Positions 23,600-35,699 of a stretch of DNA of 64,000 bases are shown here, piece after piece. Within the stretch, counting starts at the first letter, position 1, and every line of letters begins with the position of its first letter. The DNA is from Lates calcarifer (lineage: Eukaryota; Chordata; Actinopteri; Centropomidae): assembly GCF_001640805.2 (NCBI RefSeq), contig NC_066854.1:12812776-12876775 (forward strand). Reading direction: 5' to 3'. The notes under the pieces were generated by a model, which did no database searches, was not told the origin of the DNA, and was given only the letters and a program-made list of their open reading frames with translations. The position numbers were made by a program, and so were the translations under genes.

Positions 23600-26500
23600 T
23601 TAGCCTCAGTTAACACAGTCTCACACACACACACACACACATACATGGCTTGGCATCGACCAAGTGGCTTTAACTTTACCATTAATATGGATCTGAATTG
23701 ATGGTATTCTACTTTAACATTAGGCCCCAGGAGAGAGGTTACATGCAACATATGTGGGAACTATGGATGAGCAGAGGACCAACATCCACACTGACCAAGA
23801 CGCATCAAATCAGTAGAAAGAACACAGCCCAAATCGCAGCAGCAATATTAAACCACTGACAGCTGACGTGAGTAACATTGATCATCTCTTTACAATGCAA
23901 TGTTCTGCTGTGAAACCTTGGAACCTGGGATTCATCCTGGTGTTAATCTGACATGTACCACCCACTCAATTCGTGATGTGGAATAACTGGTACATTTGTA
24001 TAGAATATATGTAAATAACTATAGTGGCAGTGACATTAACTTTGTAATAGATCTTGTCTATGAACACGATTATCTTAAGTAGTAAGAAAAGAAATTGCAA
24101 TCAACAAAAAAGAAAATGAAGTGAGTGTCACACAGTTATATCTGATGTGCTTTTTGGTGTATAAAGTTGACATATTTCAGTTCAAGCTGTCACGGTCCAC
24201 CTTAGTGAACAAAGGGTGTAGTTAGTGGACAGCTGCTGTGTGTGGGAGAATGACGGTGACTAACTGTGTTTCCAGTAGTTTCTCACACTGACTAGACAGC
24301 TGGCTGAGCGGGAGAACATCTTTCCTTCTGTCCCTTCATGGCCTCCCCTCCTCCTTCAGTTTCCCACCGTCCCTCCTCACCTCCCCTGCCTTACTTCATC
24401 CAGTCATCACACAGTATTACAATAGCAACATTCATACAAATAAAACTTCATGCATACTGAGAAAATGAATTGTTGCTGGATGAACCAGAGAAAAAACTAA
24501 ATACCACCTGGGAGGAACCGCTGAGTCAGGAAACTCGTCCAGCAATATTTACCAACTACACATGGAAAATGACATTTCCATTAAAACTTAGATAACTACA
24601 AATATGTCTGAGGCTGTGTCCACACAGATAGCTTAGCATGAGCTGCATGTTAGCAGAGGAGCAGCAGCAGCAGCAGCAGCACCTTCGGGTGCTGTGTGTG
24701 CGTCTCTACAGGAGGCGTTCAGGAACAGTACTGAGTGTAGGTCACCTGCGTTTTGGAGGGATTCAGAGCCAAATCCACAGTTATTGAAGTTTGCTTATTA
24801 AATACAGATAAAGACATGTAAAAATGTTTTTTGAAAAAACATTTATGTGTACAGTGTAAACTGTAACTGGACTGATTAAAATAGGAGAATATCTGTTCTA
24901 TTAGATGCACCTGAAACACCTTCTGTGTGGACATGGCGTAGTATTTAAAGACACCCTTACTCAGTTCAGTGCAGTCAGGACTTTTGATTTTACAGCCTTC
25001 AGATAGATATTACAGTGACCTTGGCTCGTCTCTACTTGTTACTTTTACACTATATTCTAGTAATTACCACACACGACCACAGTCACATCACACAGGCCAG
25101 CTTTGAAGCTGTTAAAGCAGAGGCTGAGTAGGCTTCTCTAACATTTACAGACAGCTGTTCAGGAATCATATGCATTAGTTTTATGAAGTTCAGACCAGCC
25201 AACAGGCTCTGTCTCACTGGCGTTAAAAGGACACGAATGAGTCCAGTATTATGACTCAAAGTCTGGCCATGTAGGCAGTTCAGGCCATTCTGCTGTTGAA
25301 CGGTGGCCAATGAACAAAGCCTGCCATTGGATAACATCCAGACTTCAGCTTTAAGTCCACTTTTTTGGGGGTTTTGTTTATTGATAAATTCAAAGGCCAC
25401 TTCAACTGTTGTATTTTAGCAGCTGGTAAGAACACACACAGCGACGTGCCCACACACACATGTGAGCAGGGTCTAGACATGATGGGGTTTGATGTCGTGG
25501 GAGCTCTGTGGGGTGTAGAGGAGGATGAAGAGGAGGGGGACTGTACTTTATTTCTTTCACCACAGCTTCTCTTTCTTTTTAGATTTTTTGGTCTCCTCAA
25601 ACTAAGATTCTTCCACCAGCTGTAACACAGAACACCAGTCAAGACAGAGGGAGTATGGGTGATATGACAGGGAAATCTGGTTAATCAGATAAGAAAAGGA
25701 GAATGTGAATATATGATATAAGAATGTGATTCAGCTGTTTTCCTTGTATGTATTCCTTTAAACCAATCGCAGTCATCTTGGATGGTTCAAGTCCAGGATC
25801 TAGCCATGGTGCCCGCAAAAGCTTGGCTTTGGAGGAACTTGTTTTGGTGGAACATTTGCACTTGTGGAGACTCGCTCTGTCATTAAATGACTAACTGCTA
25901 CAAAAACAGTAAAAAGCATACGTCAACTGTGTGATATGACTTCTACTAATAAAAAGACAAACATCATTTGATCATTGGTGACTTTGGACCACAGATAATT
26001 TGCTAATTGTCTGAGGCTCTTGCAGAAATGTATTAAAACAATACCACAGAAGCCCCTGTGAAGTTTAATGACTTGGTTTCTTGGTCAGATCAGTGTCACT
26101 GGCACATACCAATGCCAGAGTACAAAGATGTGGCAAATCAACTCAGGCCGGCTGAGTTGGAAAATTGCTCAACATCAGGCATTAGAGTCCTGCGAGATGG
26201 AGTCTGGGCTTTTCTGAGATGTGTTTACAAGTTGTTTTGATCCAGCAACTGTATTAAAATCAGATTTGTTCGATTGTGTTCGCATAAATAATCTAGTCAT
26301 GTTGATGACCTGCAGTGCTGGCCTCCCTCACCCAAACCTAACCGAGAACACATCCTAACACAGACAATCTCTGACTGCATTTCCAGACCTGATTCTCCGG
26401 ACATTGTCTAGAGTTCATATGTGAAACTGGCTTTACATAGTTGGTTAACTTGTTGTTTGTCTCCTCCCTTCCTAGCATTGATAGCTGACTCACCCCTGTA

Positions 26501-27018
26501 TTGCTGTCTGACCTTGCCCTGACCCAGGAAGTTGCAGCTGGAGGTCATGTTGTGTCTGGGAGGGGTCAGGGGTCAGTGGGTGAGCAGTCTCCCACTGTGC
26601 TCTCTCAGGACGCACAGTCAGACATCTAGTCTGTTTACCAACCCAGTCCTCAAGTACCGTGTGTCCTGAGGGTTTTGGATACCTGATCCAAAATCTCATT
26701 CGATTTTTTTTGCTTTTTCCAAAACAATGAGTACATGTGCACACATGTCATCAAATAAAAAACAGAGGATTTTTCAAATAATGTTTTTGGTGGTGGGTGA
26801 TTGTGGGACCTGTCTTTAAGATGCTCAGATGTAGTTTTAGGGTCAGGGTGTAGCTCAGAAACCTAAACCTGCAGAGGTGGGGCAGCAGCTGTCCAGGCAT
26901 TGTGCATGTAAGTGTGTGTTGAGGTAGCAGAGGTGGAGTTAAGGAGGGGTAGAAGTGTGTCAGTGCAGGTGTTGGGGTGTAAGGAGGCGGGGACATGAGA
27001 GTCAAGTTGCCTGTGGGC

Positions 27019-27050
<32 letters not shown>

Positions 27051-28020
27051 ACTCCATCAACCCTCCACTGGAAAGACAGATACTTAACAAGCAGGTGTTA
27101 AACTTTTAATCACACACATGCACACTCACACAGACCATACAGAATTCTATGGTGCCCCTTAATAATCAGCCTTTTAATGTAAAAAATGACACACCACTTT
27201 TATTTCAACGACTGTTGAAGATGATGTTTTTTGTACTTACTTACACACACAAACAGAAATATGAGGTTTCTTCTGCCAGAATAGTTTGTGTCATGTTGAA
27301 CCTGATGGACAACAGATCTTTGTTCAGATGTAGAAAAACAGGTCTAGAAAATACAAACTTTTATGCTGACTTTTTTAATATTAAATACATATATGAATAA
27401 TGACATAGCTTTTCCCACTTTGTAAAAAAAGGGGGAGAGAATACCCATGAGGCTATGGTAGTTGTGTTATGTATTTTTGGTTTTATTCTCAGCTTTAAAT
27501 TCCACTGACTGCACCATTTTACCAAGGGATCTTTAAAGGGGAAGCAGCAATAGCTTTCTGAGAATACTAAACTGCAAGGTGGAATCAGCCAAAATGAATG
27601 TTATTCTAGGGGAAACAGAGCAGGCAAACGTGAACCAGCATTAAAATTATGACACAAATCGCAATTTGGAAATAATGTGTGCACACATTTTTTGGGGAAA
27701 AACTTCTCAGTCCATGAAAATGTCCTAAAATCAAACAATGAAAGAAGGAAATTATCACTTCTTCAAAGGGGCAATCCAGTAATTTAGTACTGCACTTTCA
27801 GAAAGTGCAAGTCACCTGCATCCTGTAAAAATAAAAACAGGTCTACTGATAATATATGACCAGTAATATCAAAGATGGACCACACTTCTCTCCTCAGTTT
27901 TCCTTTATTATGCTCACAGACACACACACATACACACTAGAGGTCACAGTGGTCTGGCACTCTGGCCTGAAGTGAGGTTTGGTGAAGTAGAGGTGATTCA
28001 CTCACTCTCTCTATAACCCC
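23600..28020 (+). other. Non-coding
   Basis: A (GCA)7 run at 24661-24683 in non-coding DNA; TG at 27019-27046. No exon, no recognised element; the 105- and 120-residue minus frames at 25083-25642 have no signature. Confidence 0.45.
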
Positions 28021-28022
28021 TG

Positions 28023-28024
<2 letters not shown>

Positions 28025-28053
<29 letters not shown>
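28025..28053 (+). repeat. (AC)14 microsatellite
   Basis: Uninterrupted AC run. Confidence 0.9.
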
Positions 28054-28056
<3 letters not shown>

Positions 28057-28059
28057 CAC

Positions 28060-29395
28060 AAATGCACATATGGGCGCTCAGAAACACACACCACAACGCC
28101 CTCTCCCTCCATTTCGCTCGCTCTAACCACAGCTACTTCCTCAGTGAAAACTGTTGGCTGAGCAGGCAGGTGGTTAGTTTGATTATACACACACACATAT
28201 ACACACATGCATACTCCAAAGCCACAATGCCAGATTAATAGAAACCAAACTAGGTGGCTTGTGATATCGACAGAAAGACGATCTCTCTTCAGTAACACTG
28301 AATGTCAGAGAGAGAGTCAACTCCGAAGACAAAAAGTCATCAGCAAGGGGATTTGGAGAACCACAAACCAAAACCAGAGAGAGAGAGAAACAGTCATAAA
28401 GAGCGCTGAGAGATAAAGGAAGATGCGTATGGCAACAGAGAGAAAGAGCGGAAGCAGAAAAGAGCTGTGAGTAAGTCAAGAGACAGAGAAAGACACCACA
28501 AGCAGAGAATGAGAAAGAAAGAGTGAGAAGGGTGTGTGGATTACTTTGCATCTGAGTCGCTTGGTCAGCTGGAAAAATCACAAGGATCTACCCACGACCA
28601 GGACACCTCCGCTGGGGTAAGAATGCCACGACCACAGCTCATTCACTTTCACAATTTATGTGTTTTAGTGAAGCTGCTTTTGTTGCTGCAACATATTTTG
28701 CTGCAAATTTGACATTTTAATACACAATATGTAAACTTTTACACCCTTTATTACAAAGTTTTATGTTAAAAGGGAAAGCATCTTCAGAAACATTATTTGC
28801 ATTCATCTGATTCATTTGTTCACTTAAAAAAAAAAAAAAAAATACTGTTAAGTTACCATGCTCCCTATAAACAAATGAGATCATGGTGGATGATGCATAA
28901 TCTTATTTTTGTATCACCCTGTCATTCCTTCCTGCCACCTGCCCTTCTCAAAACCTATGACAGCTTCAATCTGCCTCAAATGTTCCAGAACTCCACAGTT
29001 GCATATTATATGCAATTCCAGCCATTAAAGTCAAACTGAAATTTAAATTTTCTTCAATTTCTGTGTAAGGAAACAATGATAAGCTTCAAGTATTGTGCAT
29101 ATCTATAAGACCATTTATCTGATGATAAAACTCTTTTTTCTAATTTTGTGCTGTTAACTTTGTGATTGAGATATGGAATATGGAGGCTAGAAAGCTAGGC
29201 CAACAAGCTCCCAATCAGAAAGAGGCGGCTAGTTAGCCTAGCTTGCTAACAGTGCACTCAAACTTTACACTTAAAATTCAAACTCTCAAATAAAATAGAA
29301 CAGAGTAGAGGAATATTTGACCAGTTTGCTAAGAACAATTAATACACTACAGTGACTCCTGGAGCCATTTTAGAGAATTTTCCTTCCTCACTTCA
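28060..29395 (+). other. Non-coding
   Basis: GA-rich patch 28370-28530, poly-A at 28826-28842. No gene. Confidence 0.45.
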
Positions 29396-29399
29396 AAAC

Positions 29400-29440
29400 A
29401 ACAAACCGGAAGTGATGTCACATAGGGGCGACCAATCAAT
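29400..29440 (+). promoter_or_regulatory. ETS/CRE/CCAAT promoter of the orphan exon
   Basis: CCGGAAGTGATGTCA at 29406-29420 combines an ETS core with a CRE-like half, and ACCAATCA (CCAAT box) follows at 29431-29438, 32 bp before the ATG at 29470. It lies 0.95 kb upstream of the runx1 P1 RUNX sites. Confidence 0.45.
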
Positions 29441-29469
29441 CAATTAGATCAAGTTTAACATTAATAAAT

Positions 29470-29666
29470 ATGGACCAGACTATGAGTTTTGAAACGGAAG
29501 ACGTCGAAAATGTACATTCATATGCACACGGCGGACCACAGTTGTATAATTCGGAGCCTGAGCTTTCAAGAGACCAGGAACAGACCGGAGTCAGGAGAAA
29601 TAACGGCCGCAGGAGAAAGACTGAGCTTTGGGGTGAGGGGAACGAGTGGACTAGGCAGGCGTGTCG
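29470..29666 (+). CDS. Orphan first coding exon, unknown gene
   Basis: The ATG opens a frame of 197 nt to a strong donor (TCG|gtgagtg at 29666/29667), phase 2: MDQTMSFETEDVENVHSYAH, GGPQLYNSEPELSRDQEQTG, then an Arg-rich stretch (VRRNNGRRRKTELW). The acidic ETEDVEN..Y....PQ.Y..EPE start resembles, weakly and from memory, N-termini of a multicopy teleost family labelled P2X7-like. The Cys-rich second exon expected there (WC.CG.C) was not found downstream. A GTTAGC-rich segment follows the donor. Either an orphan exon left by an element or decayed copy, or the start of a gene whose later exons I cannot see. Confidence 0.4.
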
Positions 29667-30388
29667 GTGAGTGAGCGGCGTTAGCTAGCGGCGGCTAACG
29701 ATGGCTAACGCTGCGTCCACATCACAACAGTAGAGTACAACAGTTTACTATCACATATCAGGCTACAACAGAACTAGTACTGGTCGTCAGCTATTGTCAG
29801 CAGTATTGATATGAGTATTGACATGAGTATTGATAGCAGTTACAGAGACTAATCGGTGAGTATCGGGGGGGGGCTGATGTTTTAAATTAGAAGTTAGCAA
29901 ACATTAGAAAACAAGACTCTTTAGCTTTTATGTCTTGTAAAACATATAAACTCTTGAATTAACTTTTCAAGTGGTCATTTTTAGACGTTAAGTATAAATC
30001 TCTAAAAAAAATTAACCTGCAAGTTGCACTTTTAAGTGTTCAAACACATTTCATGAGCTATTCAGCTAACTGCTGCTTTTTACTAGTTAGCTGCACCCAT
30101 GGTCCCTGAAACGTTCAAATCCTCAAAGACACACAGGAAATGATCTCATATCTTCAACGAGCAATGGCACACTAACTAGGCCATTGGAAATCACCCTGCA
30201 TGTTACTTTTATCTTGTGTCTTACTTTTTTAAAATCTCATGTCTGTGAGTATATAATTTATGGAGCAGTAAAGTCTATATGATGCGTTGGTGTAATCCAT
30301 ACTTATTAACTGTGAGAATCAATGATGAGTTATATACACTATATGCATTCCTTCACATACACACTATGCACACTCCCACATAGATAGA

Positions 30389-30402
30389 TGTGGTTTGTGG
30401 TT
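30389..30402 (+). promoter_or_regulatory. runx1: Tandem RUNX sites at the P1 promoter / 5' UTR start
   Basis: TGTGGTT occurs twice back to back (30389-30395 and 30396-30402), about 200 bp upstream of the P1 ATG. Mammalian RUNX distal promoters are described as carrying paired RUNX sites near the start of the P1 5' UTR, which allow auto- and cross-regulation. Position and tandem layout fit that. The transcription start itself cannot be read from sequence. Confidence 0.6.
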
Positions 30403-30472
30403 AAGAGATTGGTCATGAATGTTGATGTCTCAGCTTGTTGGAGGATCTCTTACTGACCTTACATTGTCTGTA

Positions 30473-30476
<4 letters not shown>

Positions 30477-30529
<53 letters not shown>
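30477..30529 (+). repeat. (TG)26 microsatellite in the runx1 P1 5' region
   Basis: An uninterrupted TG run between the paired RUNX sites and the P1 ATG, ending 68 bp before the ATG. It is either in the 5' UTR or just upstream of an acceptor (30552-30553). Length variation here could affect P1 output. Confidence 0.95.
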
Positions 30530-30531
<2 letters not shown>

Positions 30532-30597
30532 TTTTGGCGATTTTTATTTACAGATTGAAAAAAGCGGAGAGGAAGAAATATTTCGAAAAACTGTTTC

Positions 30598-30655
30598 ATG
30601 GCATCCAACAGTATCTTTGAGTCTCTGTTGTCATATCAGTCAGCTTTTTTACGAG
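30598..30655 (+). CDS. runx1: runx1 distal (P1) first coding exon
   Basis: The exon encodes MASNSIFESLLSYQSAFLR plus the first base of an Asp codon, then a strong donor (G|gtaagtg at 30655/30656). Mammalian P1 isoforms start MASDSIFESFPSYPQCFMR, so this is the conserved P1-specific N-terminus that replaces the short P2 start. Phase 1 matches the acceptor at 61163, giving ...FLR-DPAPGRR. I saw no counterpart of the small extra human exon between P1 and the shared exon. An acceptor-like tttttatttacag ends at 30553, so the coding exon may begin at 30554 with a separate 5' UTR exon upstream. The ATG has G at +4 but T at -3, a weak start context. Confidence 0.93.
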
Positions 30656-32440
30656 GTAAGTGTATTTTCTATATCTCTCTGCTCTGTTGGGTTGATAGAG
30701 ACTTTTAAAATCCATGTCTTCATTTATCACATCCTTCCATTCTTCCTATGAAAACTGCACTTGGTACAAACTTAAAATATCAGCACTGACCTGGTAGAAC
30801 ATTCTGGGATAGCTTCTAGCCCCCAGAACAGAAATTCATTATACGGCTTTAAGCAGAGGGTTCTAGTGTTCCATTAGGGGTCTGAAGGTAGAAGTGGTTC
30901 TACTATTTGTATGCACTGTTCAGTGAGTATGTTTTTTCCCATTGCCTTAACCAAGCTAGGAAACTAGTTAGCCTAACTTACCAACATGTCAGTTTAGCAC
31001 CTGTTGTGCCAGTGTCATGCTCCTGCTGTTTGTCCTTCATTACATGAAGGAGGGGAGAGTTAGCCAACATTAGCTATCTCTCTTTCATTGTTCCATTTGT
31101 GGTCCAGTTCCAACTGCTTGATATTGATATTGCACCAATGAAATTACCAGTAGCAACATCGTTAGTCAGTAAGAAAAATGTAGGGGGCGCTGTCACTGCA
31201 GAAAAATACTGCTATTGCTATGCCCATTATTTTTGCATATTTTTCTCATGGTTTTGCTGTGTAGTGTCCTGTGGGTGTTATATTAAGTGGTCTGTACTTT
31301 GCTCCTGTAATTGCTGTGACTTTACATGTTATAACTGCAGATTTTATCCCTTTGTTGGAACATTCACTCCAAACATTTCACACATATCAGACAAAACAAC
31401 AAAACATAGGAACAGCTTGGTTATCACCACAGGTATAGCATATGCATAGCAAAGGCCGTTGTGGTTGCTCTATATGAATACACTAGCGTGCCCTCTGACT
31501 CTGTGAGCTGCAGCATGAGCAGCTCTTCACTGCTGCACTAGTTACAGCGCAGTTAGAGATCCAGGTTTCTTGTCAGCATGAGAAAACGTTGTGAATCAGC
31601 ACCCACTCCAGGTCACATGGCTGCTTCTGTAAGACTCAGACCCCCCCAGCTAACAGGGAGGATGACAGGAGGGAGGAGAGTGAGGAATGTAGCAGGCATT
31701 CCTTCCTACTTCATCAACCAGCAGCTGTGTGAATGACTATACACGTCTGCTTCACTTTCCCAGCGCTGCAGCACTGGCTGTTAATCAACTAGTGATCTTC
31801 ATGATTAGTCGTCAGTTTTGATAATTTGCCATGACTGACACAAACATTGGATCCTCCACCACTTACTGTCACTTATATCAGATATACCTGTATGTGGTAA
31901 CCTGAACAGGTATCCGTATACTTTGTTATGGAGGGTCAGTGGCATCAGGACTTTCATATCTGAGTGAACTGTGATAAAGTCAGTGCTTTGTTCATTACAT
32001 CTGTTTTTTACAGGCTGAGTAAGAAAGGATTCAGAGAGGATAAATGCGAACTTCAGTACACTGTCAGGAAGAGGAGAAATATTTGAATATTAGAATTTGA
32101 ATACAGACGTGTAGTATTTTGTGTCACCAACAAGGAAGAACATGTGAAATGGTTGATTTATTTTGAAGATTATAGAGGGTTTCAAAATGGTTGTATTTGT
32201 TAGGCTCATTGTTAACTCATCTGGGTGTTTATATTGCTTTAAAGCTGCACTGACTCAGTATTTTTATATTTACTTGATCAAATAATTATGGTTAATATGA
32301 GGGGTGTCACTCGTAGGATGAACCCACAGGAGATCATTACTAGATCTGCAGCTGGTAATGCTGGGGAACCTAGTGGGACATTAGCAGCAGTGTTGTTTTT
32401 CTTTATTTAGATTTTCTCTGTCTGACATGAAGCCCTGATG
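30656..32440 (+). other. runx1 intron after P1, proximal part
   Basis: No exon recognised. The 31099-31449 plus-strand frame (Cys- and Tyr-rich) has no domain signature and no splice logic. Unique-looking AT-rich DNA; any enhancer cannot be told apart by eye. Confidence 0.5.
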
Positions 32441-33300
32441 TCATTTTCAGTCGGAGCTGAAGTTGTGCAAGTGTCCAGACCCCAGTAATTAGAAATGAAT
32501 GGGAATGAAACTGTTGCCTCGCGGATCCTTTAACCAATTAGATTTCAAGTTGCTGAGGCCAGAGCCTTCTAGCAGGCCTTTGATAACGTCAACATTTTCA
32601 TGTCATTTGATTGGATGGTCAGAGAGCATATTGGTCAGGGCTAGCAAACTATATCCTATAGCTACTAGTGCAAGCTAAAACACATTAGTATAGATTTATT
32701 AACTGTTTTTCCAAACCACAATGGCTGGACGACGAGGAAGAGTTCAATGGCGCTGTTGTAGAGGTTATCTGTGCGTCTCAGTTCCAACAATAAGTCATTT
32801 TCTATCGCTATGGAAGCTAATGCTGAAAGTTGAGTCTGCCCAGTTGTATTTCTCGGATAAGTTTTAATTCGCTTTAGAGCTGAGAATGTCCGCTCGACGA
32901 AGCAGCTTTTAAATTTGTCTACAGATAATCAGCAGTTTCGGTGAGTAAAATACATTTTACCAACAGTATATTTTATTGTTTATGTTTTTGTCATTGTATT
33001 AGTTAATATTGCTGCTTCTGTTGGAGATGATATGTGTGACTCAGCTGTGGCTGCAGTGTTTGGAGACCTATTGAATCGTTTTAATTGGGTTTTTATAGCA
33101 TTGCTTCAGTAATGGCATTTGTTCTGGATACATGACATCTCTGTCTGTGATTCAAACTTCTGTTATACTGTGTTTCTGTATATTGTTGATGGTTTCTATA
33201 TCCGTGACATCATAATGATATTAATTGGTATTAAGAGGTGGGTTAATTCAGGTAGGACAGCCAGTGAAGGCCTACGTGTGACATGCACAGCCCGTCACTG
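32440..33300 (-). mobile_element. hAT-superfamily DNA transposon relic
   Basis: On the minus strand, 32910-32708 reads KSCFVERTFSALKRIKTYPR, then NTTGQTQLSALASIAIEND and a Leu-rich tail. This is the hAT C-terminal dimerisation region (ERTFSALKRIK.Y.RNTTGQ.RLS.LA...IE). The right end at about 33253-33300 finishes in CCCGTCACTG and nearly repeats the right end of the short element at 35517-35691, so the two share termini. The left end is not certain (placed near 32440). The N-terminal transposase, including the catalytic Asp residues, is missing or unrecognisable, so it is dead. Confidence 0.75.
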
Positions 33301-33995
33301 ATTTATAGATATATATATTTTTGTTTAACAATCCAATAATGCACATTAAAGCATCCATACATAGGAAAATAAAAGCCTGAATACATGTAAATGTAATCAT
33401 GGACAGTGCATGTGAAGTGTAGGATTTATTTTCAAATTGACAGATAGAATCTCCAGCTGTTGAATAGAGTTAATATCATTGCAGTAGTGGTTGATTGCTA
33501 GATAGTCTAAACAAATGTATTTCCTGAAACCTGATGTTGCATGCATGTCTCCAGCAGCGGTTGTCTTTGCTGCGGAAACTCTCAAGAACACTTTGTGACA
33601 GGCTGCATGTGTGTGTGTGTGTGTGCGCATTTCCTGTTAATTCTTGGTTCAGCACTGAAACAGTTTTCACAGGAAAAGCACTTTTTCATCACCTCTGACA
33701 TCAGGGTTTGCATTTTCACAGACTCGCTGCGTATTTAAAGTTGCAAACAGCATCACCATTATTATCACAAACAACACTGTGTGTGATTCTGCTCGAAAAC
33801 AGTATACAGGCATATCATGTAATGTTCTTGTTTATTGAAATGATATGGAAATGTGAAAGGATACAGTTGCAGTAACAGAGGACTGTAGTTTTCAAGAGTA
33901 ACATAAAAGTGATGATGATTGGCGAACGTGAAGATTGTTGTTTGCAGAAAAGTGAAAAATTAAGAGTGTACTTTTCTCTCTTCCACTATGAACAA

Positions 33996-34140
33996 TCATC
34001 CATCCATCCATTATCTATACCTTATCCATTAAGGGTCGTGGGTTGGCTGGAGCCTATCCCAGCTGTCATTGGGCGAGATTGCCAGTCCATCACAGGGCTA
34101 ACACATAGAGACAAACAACGATTCACACTCACATTCACAC
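33996..34140 (+). mobile_element. LINE 3'-end fragment (common teleost repeat)
   Basis: Starts at CATCCATCCATTATCTATAC, followed by GGGTCGTGGGTTGGCTGGAG CCTATCCCAGCTGTCATTGG, then CACATAGAGACAAACAACGA and TTCACACTCACATTCACAC. This reads as the well-known fish LINE-type 3' tail seen in thousands of copies. The protein-coding part is absent. Clade (L2/CR1-like) is from memory. Confidence 0.65.
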
Positions 34141-34866
34141 TGTTTCATGACAAAATACAATGCAATGCAAAAATAGATTATCAGTCTCAGCTGTACATTA
34201 TGTCAGCTTATGGAGTAGTAGCAGCTGCACTTTGACAGTATATTTGCTTGTTTGTTTCTTTGTGTGTGTGTGTGTGTGTGTGTGAAAACCTATCATGCTC
34301 TGCAACACTAACTGCACATTTCCCACACGTTGAGAGACATCAGGTCACGTGTTTCCCGCCTGTGTGCTGTGGTTATATTGGCATGTGCCCACATCATCCA
34401 CAGTTTGACTCAGGATGCTTGCATAGAAAAAAAATTTAATTTTTTTTTTTTTTTTAACTCCTGTCAGTCACTGGGATCTGCCAAATGTAACCACAGTTGG
34501 TGCAACAGATTTTGTGGGTTTGTGATCTAACCTCAGGCCTGAACAAGCACAGTTTTCAAACTAGTTTCTCCTCACTGTTTAGATTTTAGCCGATCAGATC
34601 AACCCATCAGTGGTTAAGAATCAATTTGACTCTCATCTCTGATTGGTTTTCATCTCCTGCTGTCCTCTTGGTTGTTAGTTAGCGGTTATGTTATCGGTTA
34701 GCTCTCCTCCAGTCATCGCCTCTGTGCCTAGAAATCTACTGAACACACACTGCTGCTTTCTTTTCATCTTCACGTGTGTACATGTGTATGCATGTGTGCA
34801 TGTGGCTGTTAGTGCGTCCCCAGTTTTGGAACAAATCTACCAGACACTCTGCAGCCTTATCAATTC

Positions 34867-34869
<3 letters not shown>

Positions 34870-34902
<33 letters not shown>
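34870..34902 (+). repeat. (TG)16 microsatellite
   Basis: Uninterrupted TG run in the runx1 intron. Confidence 0.9.
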
Positions 34903-34907
<5 letters not shown>

Positions 34908-35516
34908 GTAGTTATTCCTCTGTTGACATTATCTACTCTGACTTATCTGAGCTTTAGGCTGCAATAAGATAATCTGAGTTCGTTCAGCTGACAGAGAGCA
35001 CAACACAGGACAGTTTTTAACTGATGTACACACATGACACAAATCCATCCAAGTTCAGTGCTAATCAGTTAAGTACTATTTACGTAATCCTGCTGACAGA
35101 CAGACAGGTGAACACATACCCTCCTTGGAGGAGATAAATATTCTAATTCCAGTTAAGTTCTTGTATGACAGTATTATGTTGCCTGGGCCACATGTTCATA
35201 CTGTTCAGTGTTCTTACTGAAAGTGTCTGGAAGGCTTTCACTGCTAATCCCTTTAATATTACTTTAATATTAAAAAATTTAGGCAACTAAAACTACTTGT
35301 TTAAGTCAGCAGCAATTGTGTTGCCAAGTATGTGCAGCAATTACACTGGTCTTTTTAACAGCTTAAGCATGCGCTTGTTACTGCTACAGTTTAATCCAGT
35401 TTCTCTATAATATGTAGAGACAGTCCAACCATTTTACAGCATTTTTTTAATTGTAATTTTTTTTTTGTTCATTATTTTGGAAAATGGCTACCATCATCAG
35501 AACACTGATCATCTTC

Positions 35517-35691
35517 CAGTGGTGGGCTGCCAGGTCCAGCAAGGCCTTCTCTGCTGGCCCAAACATTGTCACAGTCACTGAATTATATTTTTATATATGT
35601 TTTTCCCATTAATACTATATGTATTCAATTGTTCCCAATAGAGGTAGGACACCAGTGAAGGCCTAGGTGTGAAATGCACAGCCCGCCACTG
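35517..35691 (+). mobile_element. Short non-autonomous hAT element (MITE)
   Basis: 175 bp bounded by CAGTGGTGGGCTG on the left and CAGCCCGCCACTG on the right (13-bp inverted repeats, one mismatch). The right 47 bp (about 35645-35691) matches the end of the hAT relic at 33253-33300 with only a few changes. It carries no coding sequence. No clean 8-bp target duplication is visible. Confidence 0.7.
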
Positions 35692-35699
35692 GCCCAGTA

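Noticed and set aside
35517..35691. 8-bp target-site duplication for the hAT MITE
   Set aside because: The flanking octamers do not match, so no duplication is claimed.
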